Shown piece after piece: positions 16,657 through 23,716 of a stretch of 33,466 nucleotides of DNA. The stretch is from positions 1-33,466 of the forward strand of contig JAHIPI010000074.1 of the NCBI GenBank assembly GCA_018894435.1, written 5' to 3'. Numbering within the stretch: position 1 is the first letter of the stretch; each line of letters begins with the position of its first letter. The position numbers and the translations under genes are program-made. The notes below the pieces were generated by a model. It was not told the origin of the DNA. It was given only the letters and a program-made list of their open reading frames with translations, and did not search any database. The stretch is from Candidatus Omnitrophota bacterium (GTDB lineage: Bacteria; Omnitrophota; Gorgyraeia; JAHIPI01).

Positions 16657-17379
16657 TTATTTTTTAAGCTTCCCCGCTTCTATGAGTTTCTCTTTCGCCT
16701 TTTCAAGATGCTCTCTTGATAGCTGCATATGATAGGGGTCGTCCGTGAATACCGTAAGGCAGCGCTGCCATTCTTTGTATTCCGATTCTATATCCCCCTC
16801 TTTTCTGTAGGCATGCGCTATCAATCTGTCTATATAGCTCGGGTGCTTATATCTTATTGCCGCCCTAAAATGCCGTATACCCTCTTCATAATTTTTAAGC
16901 TTATGGTAATATATCCATCCCAGGTTAAACCAGAGATCGTAGACGTTCCTGTTTCGCGCAATGCCTTCTTTTAAAAACCTGATGCCTTCATCAATATACA
17001 TATCCTTTTCCGCTATTCCCGCAGATTCGGCATAGGCATAACAGTTATAAGCAAGGTGCCATGCGCCAAGCTCCCATGCTTCCAAAAAATGCGGCTGCAT
17101 CCATGTTATGGAGCGAAGGATCGGTATTATGTCGAACCATTTTCCCTCATGCCAAAGTTCGTCCAGCTTGAGCCACAGTAAATCGACCGCCAGCCCGCGG
17201 AAGCCGCCTATCACAAAATTGGTAGCAAACTCTCCCGGCATAATAACTATGGCTTCCTCAAGGTCTTCGGTAACGCGGCTATAATTTATAGATGCCTGAA
17301 GGACAAGTATCGCCATGAAAGATGCCGCAATAAATCCCGCGATAATATACTTATGGATACGCGGCGTGTAAAAGTGCAT
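16657..17379 (-). CDS. Membrane-anchored TPR-repeat protein linked to an ABC-2 exporter
   Basis: The 240-residue protein has one N-terminal membrane segment (residues about 11-31, YIIAGFIAASFMAILVLQAS). A region rich in Trp follows (GLAVDLLWLKLDELWHEGKW), then at least two TPR-like helical pairs (NVYDLWFNLGWIYYHKLKNY, EEGIRHFRAAIRYKH). No catalytic motif is visible. The start codon overlaps the stop of the ABC-2 permease gene (TGATG), and the ABC ATPase precedes that, so the three proteins probably act together, the TPR protein perhaps as an extracytoplasmic or scaffold partner. That role is inference from gene order only. Confidence 0.82.
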   Translation of the reverse strand: MHFYTPRIHKYIIAGFIAASFMAILVLQASINYSRVTEDLEEAIVIMPGEFATNFVIGGFRGLAVDLLWLKLDELWHEGKWFDIIPILRSITWMQPHFLEAWELGAWHLAYNCYAYAESAGIAEKDMYIDEGIRFLKEGIARNRNVYDLWFNLGWIYYHKLKNYEEGIRHFRAAIRYKHPSYIDRLIAHAYRKEGDIESEYKEWQRCLTVFTDDPYHMQLSREHLEKAKEKLIEAGKLKK

Positions 17380-18143
17380 CAGATCTCCCTTTCGGCAAAT
17401 AAAAGGTATCCCAAAAGAAGCATTATTACCGAATAGATAAGGCCGTAAGAAGCGGCCTTGCCTATATATGCGAGCGAAACCTTTGCGCCTAACACGATGG
17501 CATCCTGAATATTGAAATTCTCAAAATTCGGCAGTAATGTATAAAGGGTTATGAGCAATGACTTCATCCCGACTGAAGTAAATTTCTCCGCCAGATGATT
17601 AAGATAATTTGTCAGGTGGCCCACCAAAAATATCAATATCCCGAAAGTTATATTAAACATCTCCGACGCAATTGTAGATATGCACAAAGTTATAGAGCCG
17701 AGCACAATAAACTCTATGGACATTAAAAAAAGCGCTTTTATAAGTTCTGGGTTAAAAGTCTTTCCTTTAAGGTATATGATTATAAAAAGGATCAGGCTCA
17801 TAAACACCATATTTGCCATTATCGCGTAAACGGCGCCTAAAAACTTGCCGAACAAAAATTCTGTCCTTGATACCGCTTTGGTAATGACTGTGGTAACTGT
17901 CCTCCTCTCCATCTCGCGCGGGAGTAGCGCCGCAGTCAGAAAGACCGTTATAAGCATGCCCATAAATCTTATTATGCCGAGCGATGTATCCTGTATTATC
18001 TTAAGCTCTTCACTGGGCGCAAACACCACAAAAAACCTTGTGGACGCTATAGATACAGCCGCAAATATGATCAGGGTATTAAGGAGTCTGTTGCGGAGCG
18101 CTTCTTTGTAGGTTATAGAGGCTATGGACAATATATTATTCAC
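17379..18143 (-). CDS. ABC-2 type transporter permease
   Basis: Membrane subunit of an ABC exporter, 254 residues. The N-terminus IASITYKEALRNRLLNTLII is the usual cytoplasmic entry into helix 1. The conserved LPREMERRTVTTVITKAVSRTEF segment of ABC-2/NosY/GldF-like permeases follows, with about six hydrophobic helices. It is coupled to the ATPase gene by a 4-base overlap (18140-18143) and to the TPR gene by TGATG. The substrate is unknown; related systems export polymers, lipids, copper-enzyme factors or antibiotics, so none is assigned. Confidence 0.9.
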   Translation of the reverse strand: MNNILSIASITYKEALRNRLLNTLIIFAAVSIASTRFFVVFAPSEELKIIQDTSLGIIRFMGMLITVFLTAALLPREMERRTVTTVITKAVSRTEFLFGKFLGAVYAIMANMVFMSLILFIIIYLKGKTFNPELIKALFLMSIEFIVLGSITLCISTIASEMFNITFGILIFLVGHLTNYLNHLAEKFTSVGMKSLLITLYTLLPNFENFNIQDAIVLGAKVSLAYIGKAASYGLIYSVIMLLLGYLLFAEREI

Positions 18144-18994
18144 TTTTTTGCCTCCTCTTTGATAAGTTTAATAAATAGGTCCTTTAATGAATCCCGCTTA
18201 TCGGCGACATCTACTACTTCATAACCGCTTTGTCCGGCGGCAGCACGCAGCCGTGTCATGCTCTCAGCTGCTTTGGGCCCCCTCAAAGTCAACGATAATT
18301 CGTCTTTTGAAACAAGCAGCTCTTTGAGCCGCCCTTTCCTTATAAGCTTCCCTTTATGTATGATAGCTATAGAATCGCAGGAATCCTGCACCTGCGATAA
18401 TATATGGCTGGATAAGAATATCGTCTTTCCCCTGGATTTTAATTCCAAAAGAAGATTCTCAATTTCGGTAGTGCCTATGGGGTCAAGACCCAGAGTAGGT
18501 TCGTCTAAAAAAAGTACTTCGGGGTCATTAACAAGGCTTATAGCAAGCCCTATTCGCTGAAGCATGCCTTTCGAGAAATTGCGTATCCGCATATTCTTAA
18601 AAGCGCCCAAGCCGACTTTATCTATAAGATAATCTATTCTGTCCCTGCTTAAACGGGAAGCGTGCTTGCCTAAGGAGCCATAGAAGCCCAGTAGTTCTAC
18701 AGGCGTCAGGAAATCATAATAGTAAGGGTGTTCGGGAAGATATCCTATTCTATTTTTTGAGGCGACATCGCGCGGGCTTTTACCGAGTACTGTAGCTCGG
18801 CCGCTCGTGGGAAATATGAGGCCGAGTAGTAATTTTAATAGAGTAGTCTTGCCGCTTCCGTTTGGGCCGAGCAGGCCGAATATCTCCCCTTTTTCCACAT
18901 CCAAAGATATGCCATCCAGCGCCTTGAAGACCTTTTCGCCCATTACATTTTTGTAATACTTGCTGAGATTCTTGACCTCAATGATCTTTTCCAT
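18140..18994 (-). CDS. ABC transporter ATP-binding protein
   Basis: ATPase of the ABC-2 exporter encoded by the next gene. Motifs in order: Walker A GLLGPNGSGKTTLLK, Q-loop region IGYLPEHPYYYD, signature NFSKGMLQRIGLA, Walker B VLFLDEPTLGLDPIG and switch histidine SSHILSQ. The C-terminal 70 residues (LRGPKAAESMTRLRAA onward) resemble the regulatory tail common in CcmA/DrrA-like subunits. From the ATG at 18994 (MEKIIEVKNLSKYY) it has 284 residues, preceded by GGAGAGG five bases upstream. An ATG at 19009 overlapping the acylphosphatase stop would add five residues. Confidence 0.94.
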   Translation of the reverse strand: MEKIIEVKNLSKYYKNVMGEKVFKALDGISLDVEKGEIFGLLGPNGSGKTTLLKLLLGLIFPTSGRATVLGKSPRDVASKNRIGYLPEHPYYYDFLTPVELLGFYGSLGKHASRLSRDRIDYLIDKVGLGAFKNMRIRNFSKGMLQRIGLAISLVNDPEVLFLDEPTLGLDPIGTTEIENLLLELKSRGKTIFLSSHILSQVQDSCDSIAIIHKGKLIRKGRLKELLVSKDELSLTLRGPKAAESMTRLRAAAGQSGYEVVDVADKRDSLKDLFIKLIKEEAKK

Positions 18995-19008
18995 TTTATC
19001 CTCTCCCA

Positions 19009-19284
19009 TCAAAATCGAATGCGAAAATTCTTAAATTCGTCCTTTGTTTCATCCCACACAATATCTTGTGAGGATATGTAGTGTTTCATAGGGCCATTCT
19101 TTATCTTATTTATAAAAGTGACGAGGTCCGCTTCCTCGCCCTCGCATAAAACCTCCACCCTGCCATCGGCTAAATTTTTTACCCAGCCTCCGAGCTCGAG
19201 GTTAACGGCGATATTCTCTGCGGTAAACCGAAAACCGATACCCTGCACTGTTCCGGAATAATAGACGTGTAAACGCTTATGCAT
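19009..19284 (-). CDS. acyP: Acylphosphatase
   Basis: Small cytoplasmic enzyme hydrolysing acyl phosphates. The 91-residue product carries the substrate-binding loop SGTVQGIGFR with Arg19 and the catalytic Asn37 in GGWVKNLADGRVEV; the C-terminus FKNFRIRF is typical. The reading frame stays open upstream to 19677, but that extension runs through a tRNA gene and repeats and would be translated as a nonsense leader, so the ATG at 19282-19284 (MHKRLHVYYSG) is chosen. Its stop overlaps a possible ATG of the ABC ATPase. It may be transcribed by readthrough from the tRNA-Pro promoter at 19615-19643, as no closer promoter is apparent. Confidence 0.93.
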   Translation of the reverse strand: MHKRLHVYYSGTVQGIGFRFTAENIAVNLELGGWVKNLADGRVEVLCEGEEADLVTFINKIKNGPMKHYISSQDIVWDETKDEFKNFRIRF

Positions 19285-19322
19285 AAAAAGATGGCCCTTC
19301 GACGCACTTACTCCGTTCGTTT

Positions 19323-19390
19323 GTGGTTCGACTCTGCTCACCATCCTTCGCGAACCATCCTGAGCAAAGTCGAAGGACTCAGGGCCATGG
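19323..19390. repeat. Dispersed repeat, TGAGCAAAGTCGAAGGA type, intergenic copy
   Basis: The plus strand carries GTGGTTCGACTCTGCTCACC and, facing it, ATCCTGAGCAAAGTCGAAGG, both variants of the widespread CCTGAGC...GTCGAAGG palindromic repeat. It lies between the tRNA-Pro trailer hairpin and the acylphosphatase gene. A related copy lies inside the smc coding sequence at 26641-26713. Confidence 0.65.
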
Positions 19391-19397
19391 TGAGCAA

Positions 19398-19437
19398 GGG
19401 AAAGCTTCCAGCCGATATAATAGCGGGAAGCTTTCCC
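19398..19437 (-). terminator. Strong 12-bp hairpin after tRNA-Pro (processing or termination signal)
   Basis: GGGAAAGCTTCC and GGAAGCTTTCCC pair perfectly around a 16-base loop, starting 12 bases past the encoded CCA end of tRNA-Pro. There is no long T-run after the stem on the minus strand (TTGCTC), so simple intrinsic termination is uncertain. It may instead protect the precursor end. Confidence 0.45.
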
Positions 19438-19448
19438 GCGTCGAACCA

Positions 19449-19526
19449 TGGTCGGGGCGGGCGGATTCGAACCGCCGACCTCTTGGTCCCGAACCAAGCG
19501 CGCTAGCCAAGCTGCGCTACGCCCCG
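19449..19526 (-). tRNA. tRNA-Pro (anticodon CGG)
   Basis: The minus strand folds as a full cloverleaf. The acceptor stem is CGGGGCG/CGCCCCG. The D arm is GCGC-loop-GCGC. The anticodon stem CTTGG/CCAAG holds the loop TTCGGGA, giving anticodon CGG for codon CCG. The variable loop is AGGTC, and the T arm GGCGG/CCGCC holds TTCGAAT. The discriminator A is followed by a genome-encoded CCA (19449-19451). The length is 78 bases with CCA. It has its own promoter (19615-19643), and a 10-bp hairpin sits directly before its 5' end. Confidence 0.96.
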
Positions 19527-19527
19527 A

Positions 19528-19587
19528 CAAATTTTGCGAAGCAAAATTTGATCCCGAGGTTGCGATGAGCAAGAGCAACCGAGGGAA
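19528..19587. repeat. Dispersed repeat with hairpin, CTCGGGA family, copy 3 (tRNA-Pro leader)
   Basis: CAAATTTTGC/GCAAAATTTG is a perfect 10-bp inverted repeat with a 3-base loop (19528-19550). It is followed by the CTCGGGA...TCCCTCG framework, which has a GGTTGC/GCAACC stem. The order (hairpin nearest the gene, repeat farther out) is the same as in the gapA leader. It occupies nearly the whole transcribed leader between the tRNA promoter and the mature 5' end. Confidence 0.75.
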
Positions 19588-19614
19588 TATATCATAATTA
19601 TAATGTAATAGATG

Positions 19615-19643
19615 ATTATAGTATCTCAGGTGAGTACAGTCAA
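19615..19643 (-). promoter_or_regulatory. Sigma-70-type promoter of tRNA-Pro
   Basis: Minus strand: -35 TTGACT (19638-19643), 17-base spacer, -10 TATAAT (19615-19620). The predicted start near 19608 gives a precursor leader of about 80 nt occupied by the hairpin repeat. Confidence 0.8.
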
Positions 19644-19683
19644 CCAAAAAATTCCCTGCCCTCGCGCTTGGCTGCAAGAAAAG

Positions 19684-19730
19684 AGGGTCAGACCCTAGTT
19701 ATGTTAACTACGTTTTTAGGATCTGGCCCT
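19684..19730. terminator. Imperfect hairpin with GGGTCAGACCC-type ends, downstream of the TIGR04073-like gene
   Basis: AGGGTCAGACCCT (19684-19696) and AGGATCTGGCCCT (19718-19730) form an imperfect 13-bp inverted repeat. An inner stem TAGTTA/TAACTA lies around TGT. On the minus strand the structure follows the stop of the gene at 19752 and is followed by CTCTTTTCTT, so it could terminate that transcript. The AGGGTCAGACCCT end also looks like a dispersed repeat. Confidence 0.45.
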
Positions 19731-19751
19731 ATAAGCAAAATTGCGGCTATT

Positions 19752-20090
19752 CTATTGTTCGTGCGGAGAAAACAAAAATTCAGGCTCTACAATAGGTGCA
19801 TAATCGGCAGGGAACGGTATCGGAAAAGTGACTACCTCATAAACCCCTACCAGGGTCCTTGCAAAAAATTTGTAAATTCCGTCTATTAGGCCCCAGCTTC
19901 CGGCGGCAACCGGCCCCTCATCATAAAAGGTATCCTGAATTGCTTTAGGAATCTCAATGGCGCCCGTGGCAACATTGGCCAATCCGCGGCCAAGTTTCCT
20001 CAGCATGTTCTGGGCAAAACATGTGGATTGTATAGAAAATAGGCCCATAAGAATCACAGATACTATTATGACTACCGTCTTTTTCCCCAT
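19752..20090 (-). CDS. Small secreted protein resembling exosortase-associated family TIGR04073
   Basis: The 112-residue protein has an N-terminal signal sequence (MGKKTVVIIVSVILMGLFSI) with a probable cleavage after CFA at about residue 26. The mature part has the pattern I associate with TIGR04073, a short family found in genomes that encode exosortase: RKLGRGLANVATGAIEIPK, followed by a Gly-rich hydrophobic middle and a Pro/Tyr-rich end (TFPIPFPADYAPIVEPEF). The function is unknown. It has its own promoter (20142-20169) and a strong GGAGGAAATA Shine-Dalgarno, and it appears monocistronic. No exosortase or PEP-CTERM gene is in the window. Confidence 0.72.
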   Translation of the reverse strand: MGKKTVVIIVSVILMGLFSIQSTCFAQNMLRKLGRGLANVATGAIEIPKAIQDTFYDEGPVAAGSWGLIDGIYKFFARTLVGVYEVVTFPIPFPADYAPIVEPEFLFSPHEQ

Positions 20091-20141
20091 TATTTCCTCC
20101 GTTTTAAAAGTATCTCTTTATAATTCCTAAACTATATCTAT

Positions 20142-20169
20142 AGTATAATCTAATTTCCCCAAATGTCAA
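20142..20169 (-). promoter_or_regulatory. Sigma-70-type promoter of the TIGR04073-like gene
   Basis: Minus strand: consensus -35 TTGACA (20164-20169), 16-base spacer, -10 TATACT (20142-20147). It lies just downstream of the ribE stop, and no clear terminator separates it from the riboflavin operon. Confidence 0.75.
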
Positions 20170-20183
20170 GGGGATAGGGGATA

Positions 20184-20819
20184 TTAAAAGAAGCCGTGCT
20201 TTTTCAGAAACTCGGCATCTATATCACCCGAGGCCCTTCCGGCGCCGGCGTGCGCATATTTGGCAAGAATGTCACACTCTATATTGACCTTATCCCCTGA
20301 TTTTTTGGAGCCTAGCGATGTCTCTTTCAAAGTGAGAGGTATAAGCGCTACCTTGAAAGACCTCTGCGTGATTTCTGCAACCGTAAGGCTTACGCCGTCA
20401 ACCGAAACAGACCCTTTAGGGGCAATGTATCTCATCTTGTCTTCAGGGATTCGTATTTCAACTTTATAATTGTTTGTCTCTTTTTTTACTGCGCTTATAA
20501 CACCTACGCAATCTATGTGACCCGTAACAAAATGGCCGGATATCCTACCCCCCACTTTTAACGACCGTTCGGCATTGACTATATCGCGGTCTTTTATATC
20601 GGAAAGCGTCGTCGCCCTTAATGTCTCGGCCATAATATCAAATTGCAAAATGTTTCTATCGATTGAAGCGACGGTAAGGCAGGCCCCGTTTACGGCTATA
20701 CTGTCACCTACTTTTGTGCCAGGGGATAGGTGTCCGGCCTTCAGGTAAAGTTTTACACCGGACATATTCCTTGCCACCCTCTCGACTAATGCCCTCTCTT
20801 CTACTATGCCTGAAAACAT
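20184..20819 (-). CDS. ribE: Riboflavin synthase, alpha chain
   Basis: Catalyses the final step, dismutation of two 6,7-dimethyl-8-ribityllumazine to riboflavin. The 211-residue protein consists of two lumazine-binding barrels: MFSGIVEE start, DSIAVNGACLTVAS, GRISGHFVTGHIDCVG in the first, and GSVSVDGVSLTVAEI in the second. The frame is open to 20855, but MFSGIVEE at 20819 is the canonical N-terminus, has AGGGGAG upstream and overlaps the ribD stop as TGATG. It is the last gene of the FMN-riboswitch operon. Some nomenclatures call this gene ribC. Confidence 0.97.
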   Translation of the reverse strand: MFSGIVEERALVERVARNMSGVKLYLKAGHLSPGTKVGDSIAVNGACLTVASIDRNILQFDIMAETLRATTLSDIKDRDIVNAERSLKVGGRISGHFVTGHIDCVGVISAVKKETNNYKVEIRIPEDKMRYIAPKGSVSVDGVSLTVAEITQRSFKVALIPLTLKETSLGSKKSGDKVNIECDILAKYAHAGAGRASGDIDAEFLKKHGFF

Positions 20820-21925
20820 CAAAACTCCCCTCTTATTACGATATCCGGCCCGCATGTCTCGACTCTGACATCTTTGAGTCCTGTCGCATCTTTTATGGAA
20901 CTACCTGACCCGCCGCAAGCTGTGGGGGCACTTTTGCCGCCTATTATTTTTGGCGATATGAAAAAATATGCCTCGTCGGCCAGCCGGTTCTTTACGAGCG
21001 ATGCGCATAATTCGCTTCCGCCTTCGCACAAAAGTGACATAATCCCCCTCGCGTATAGATATCTCAAAAGCGATATCAGTTTTACGCGGCCATTTTCACG
21101 CGGCAAAAGAACAACCTCCGCGCCCTTCTTTTCCAGCGACCTCTTCTTCTTTAAAGAAACCCCCTTGCCGCAGGCTATTAAAATGGCGCCGTCGCCTTTT
21201 GAGTTTTTTAATATGCGGCTTGCCTTGGGAGTGCGAAGATCGGTATCTAAAATTATCCGTAAAGGCTGTTTCTTAAAAGCGGGGCAATGCCTGTTATTCA
21301 AAAGAGGGTCGTCTTTCATCAATGTATTTACGCCCACCATAACAGCGTCATTTAGCGCGCGTAATTTATGGACAAGGTGCCGCGATTCCTCCGAACTGAT
21401 CCATTTTGAGCACCCATCTTTGTCCGCTATCTTGCCGTCCAGGCTTTGCGCAATCTTTAATGTCACGTACGGCAGGCGCTTTTTCATAAATTTTATAAAA
21501 GGGCGGTTGAGGCTCCTCGCCTCATCCTCCAATATGCCGCATTCTGTCTTTATGCCGGCTTTTTTTAGGCAGGTCAGGCCTTTTCCATTATTTAGCGGGT
21601 TGGGGTCTTTCATCGCAAAGACCGCTCTTTTTATGCCGCTTTTTATTACCAGATCAGCGCACGGCGGTGTTTTCCCATAATGCGCGCATGCTTCGAGCGT
21701 GCAATATAAGGTGGCGCCTCGCGCATCCTTGCCGGCCCGCTTTATTGCCAGGGCTTCCGCGTGCGGCGCGCCTGCTTTCCTGTGGTAATCAGCCGCTACT
21801 ATTCTGCCGTTCTTCACCAAAACTGCGCCCACGACGGGATTAGGCGCAGTCATGCCGATGCCCTTTTCGGCCAAAGAGAGAGCTATTGCCATATATTTTC
21901 TATCTCGCGGGTGGAATATTTTCAT
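20819..21925 (-). CDS. ribD: Bifunctional pyrimidine deaminase/reductase RibD
   Basis: Performs the deaminase and reductase steps of riboflavin synthesis. The N-terminal zinc deaminase domain has APNPVVGAVLV, PHAEALA (His55, Glu57) and CTLEACAHYGKTPPC with zinc ligands Cys80 and Cys89. The usual Pro before the first zinc Cys (EPC) is Ala here. The C-terminal reductase domain starts near residue 150 (LPYVTLKIAQSLDGKIAD) and includes SRHLVHKLRALNDAVMVGVN and LCEGGSELCASL. The length of 368 residues is normal. The ATG at 21925 overlaps the PHP gene end by 26 bases and lacks a clear Shine-Dalgarno; an ATG at 21892 is possible. Confidence 0.96.
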   Translation of the reverse strand: MKIFHPRDRKYMAIALSLAEKGIGMTAPNPVVGAVLVKNGRIVAADYHRKAGAPHAEALAIKRAGKDARGATLYCTLEACAHYGKTPPCADLVIKSGIKRAVFAMKDPNPLNNGKGLTCLKKAGIKTECGILEDEARSLNRPFIKFMKKRLPYVTLKIAQSLDGKIADKDGCSKWISSEESRHLVHKLRALNDAVMVGVNTLMKDDPLLNNRHCPAFKKQPLRIILDTDLRTPKASRILKNSKGDGAILIACGKGVSLKKKRSLEKKGAEVVLLPRENGRVKLISLLRYLYARGIMSLLCEGGSELCASLVKNRLADEAYFFISPKIIGGKSAPTACGGSGSSIKDATGLKDVRVETCGPDIVIRGEF

Positions 21926-22757
21926 TTTGCATTTTTATATTATCTGCTTCCTTTTTCAGGGCTTCCACGAACGAATAAGGGACCTTGACCTTACCCAAAA
22001 GGACCTCGCCTTTGCCGGTACCATGGCAATCGGAACCGCCGGTGATCAGTAAGCCGTGCTGCGATGCCATCTCTTCGTAACGCGTCATTACATTTGGGAC
22101 ATGCTCGGTACGGTATACTTCTATGCCGCGAATACCGTCTTCGACAAAACGCGCTATAAGGTCATCTCTGCCCAATACGCGCGGATGCGCCAATACGGGG
22201 ACACCGCCCAATTTTATTATCATATCTACTGCCTCTTTGGGCGTAAGCTTATATTTTCTAACGTAATGGGGCGACTCATTTCCTATGTATTTTCTGAACG
22301 CTTCGTTTATTGACGCCGTAATACCTTCGTTGTATAAGGCTATCGCTAAATGCAGCCTTCCTACCGCGCCCGGCCCGCTCACCTTGAAAACCTTTTCAGC
22401 GTCTATGTCCACTCCCGCGCTTTTTAGTTTATCCACCATGGCGTAAATACGCCCGAGCCTCGCCTGGCGTATCTTTTTTAGTTTATCTTCAAACCACTCG
22501 GCTTTCCAATCGATAAAATAACCAAGTATGTGTATCTCGAGATTCTCTTCCTCGGCCGTCAATTCTACGCCGGGTATTATCTCCATGCCATATTTCTCAG
22601 CTGCTGCCATGGAAGGCGTTATCCCGTCGACCGAGTCGTGGTCGGTAATCGCTATTGCTGATAGCCCCTTTTTATGAGCAACTTTCACGACCTCCTCCGG
22701 AGTAAAAGTACCGTCAGAATGAAAGGTATGGACGTGAAGATCCGCAAATTTTTTCAC
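21900..22757 (-). CDS. PHP-domain phosphoesterase (TrpH / RNase AM-like)
   Basis: Predicted metal-dependent 3',5'-nucleoside bisphosphate phosphatase or 5'-3' exoribonuclease of the YciV/TrpH group. PHP motifs are ADLHVHTFHSDG, AITDHDSVDG, IIPGVELTAE, the HPRVLG block and a final GGSDCHG. The frame also opens at an ATG at 22808 overlapping the nusB stop, but that N-terminus (MNPALPAGQSS) is encoded by a 30-bp palindrome and has no clear ribosome site. The GTG at 22757 (reading KKFADLHVHT after the start) has AAAGGAAG six bases upstream, so I prefer it, giving 285 residues. Its place between nusB and ribD puts it under the FMN riboswitch. Confidence 0.88.
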   Translation of the reverse strand: MKKFADLHVHTFHSDGTFTPEEVVKVAHKKGLSAIAITDHDSVDGITPSMAAAEKYGMEIIPGVELTAEEENLEIHILGYFIDWKAEWFEDKLKKIRQARLGRIYAMVDKLKSAGVDIDAEKVFKVSGPGAVGRLHLAIALYNEGITASINEAFRKYIGNESPHYVRKYKLTPKEAVDMIIKLGGVPVLAHPRVLGRDDLIARFVEDGIRGIEVYRTEHVPNVMTRYEEMASQHGLLITGGSDCHGTGKGEVLLGKVKVPYSFVEALKKEADNIKMQNENIPPAR

Positions 22758-22776
22758 CCCGCTCTTCCTTTCTTTT

Positions 22777-22806
22777 GAACTCTGCCCTGCAGGAAGGGCG
22801 GGGTTC
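22777..22806. repeat. 30-bp imperfect palindrome at the nusB-PHP junction
   Basis: The arms GAACTCTGCCCT and AGGGCGGGGTTC (10 of 12 positions pairing as Watson-Crick, the rest as possible G-U) flank a 6-base loop. It begins immediately at the nusB stop and ends upstream of the preferred PHP ribosome site. It may be a small mobile repeat or an RNA hairpin limiting readthrough or decay. Confidence 0.65.
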
Positions 22807-23218
22807 ATCTTTTTGCTTTCTCTTTACTTATCTTGTCGAGTATGCCGTTAACGAATTTTCCCGAATCTTTGTCCCCGTACTTCTTTGCTATATCTATGGC
22901 CTCATTTATGGAGACCTTCGGAGGAATATCGTCAAGACGAAGTATCTCAAAAGCGGCTATCCTGAGTATGTTTCTGTCTACGACTGCCATCCTGTCTATC
23001 TGCCAGTTGGTCGCGTATTTTGTTATGGTCGCGTCTATCTCTTTCATATTTTCGACCACGCCCTTTACAAGCTGGCCTGCGAATTCACTGATAGAATTTT
23101 CTTTTTCGGATTCCCTTTCCCAGAAAAATTTCAAAGCATCCGCATAGCCGTCCCCTGTCATCTCTATCTGGTAGAGGATCTTTAGGGCGTATTCGCGCGC
23201 TTTTGTCCTTTTTCTCAT
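22805..23218 (-). CDS. nusB: Transcription antitermination factor NusB
   Basis: All-helical RNA-binding protein that, with NusE (S10), binds boxA in rRNA leaders. The 137-residue product has the family layout: KAREYALKILYQIEM at the N-terminus, IDATITKYATNWQIDRMAVVDRNILRIAAFEI, and the conserved PPKVSINEAIDIAKKYGDKDSGKFVNGILDKI at the C-terminus. It follows ribH by 14 bases, the widespread ribH-nusB arrangement, and here lies within the FMN-controlled operon. Confidence 0.97.
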   Translation of the reverse strand: MRKRTKAREYALKILYQIEMTGDGYADALKFFWERESEKENSISEFAGQLVKGVVENMKEIDATITKYATNWQIDRMAVVDRNILRIAAFEILRLDDIPPKVSINEAIDIAKKYGDKDSGKFVNGILDKISKEKAKR

Positions 23219-23232
23219 GTTATAGGCTCCGT

Positions 23233-23697
23233 TTAGATTTTTTCAAGGAGATTCGCCATCTCAATAGCGCTGAGCGCTGCGTCTCTCGCTTTATTGCCAT
23301 GTTTCGCCCCTGTCCTCTCTATCGCCTGTTCCAGATTATCGGCGGTTATCACACCGAAAATGCAAGGTATGCCGGTATCAAGCGAAACCTTGGCTACCCC
23401 TTTGGCTACTTCGCCTGCTATGTAGTCAAAATGCGGAGTATCGCCGCGGATTACCGCCCCAAGGCATATAACCGCGTCATATTTCTTTGACTTAGCTATT
23501 TTCTGCGCCACGATGGGAATTTCAAAAGAACCGGGCACCCAGATTACGTCTATTGACTTGTCATCGGCGCCATGCTGCTTAAGCGTATCGAGCGCGCCCT
23601 CAACGAGCTTTGAGCTAAGAAACTCGTTAAAGCGTGAAACGACTACGCCGAACTTCTTATCCTTTGCTATCAGATTGACCTTCACCACGTTTCCCAT
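23233..23697 (-). CDS. ribH: 6,7-dimethyl-8-ribityllumazine synthase
   Basis: Condenses the pyrimidine from the RibD pathway with dihydroxybutanone phosphate from RibBA. The 154-residue protein is full length, with [56 protein letters not shown] (containing the catalytic His in PHFDYI) and the C-terminal [18 protein letters not shown]-rich AAGGGGGGGG Shine-Dalgarno precedes the ATG. It is the second gene of the operon. Confidence 0.97.
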   Translation of the reverse strand: MGNVVKVNLIAKDKKFGVVVSRFNEFLSSKLVEGALDTLKQHGADDKSIDVIWVPGSFEIPIVAQKIAKSKKYDAVICLGAVIRGDTPHFDYIAGEVAKGVAKVSLDTGIPCIFGVITADNLEQAIERTGAKHGNKARDAALSAIEMANLLEKI

Positions 23698-23716
23698 GTC
23701 TACCCCCCCCTTATTT

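Noticed and set aside
19285-19677. Upstream open frame that would extend acylphosphatase by about 130 residues
   Set aside because: It runs through the tRNA-Pro gene and several repeats; the acylphosphatase fold begins at the ATG at 19284, and the leader peptide looks like repeat translation.
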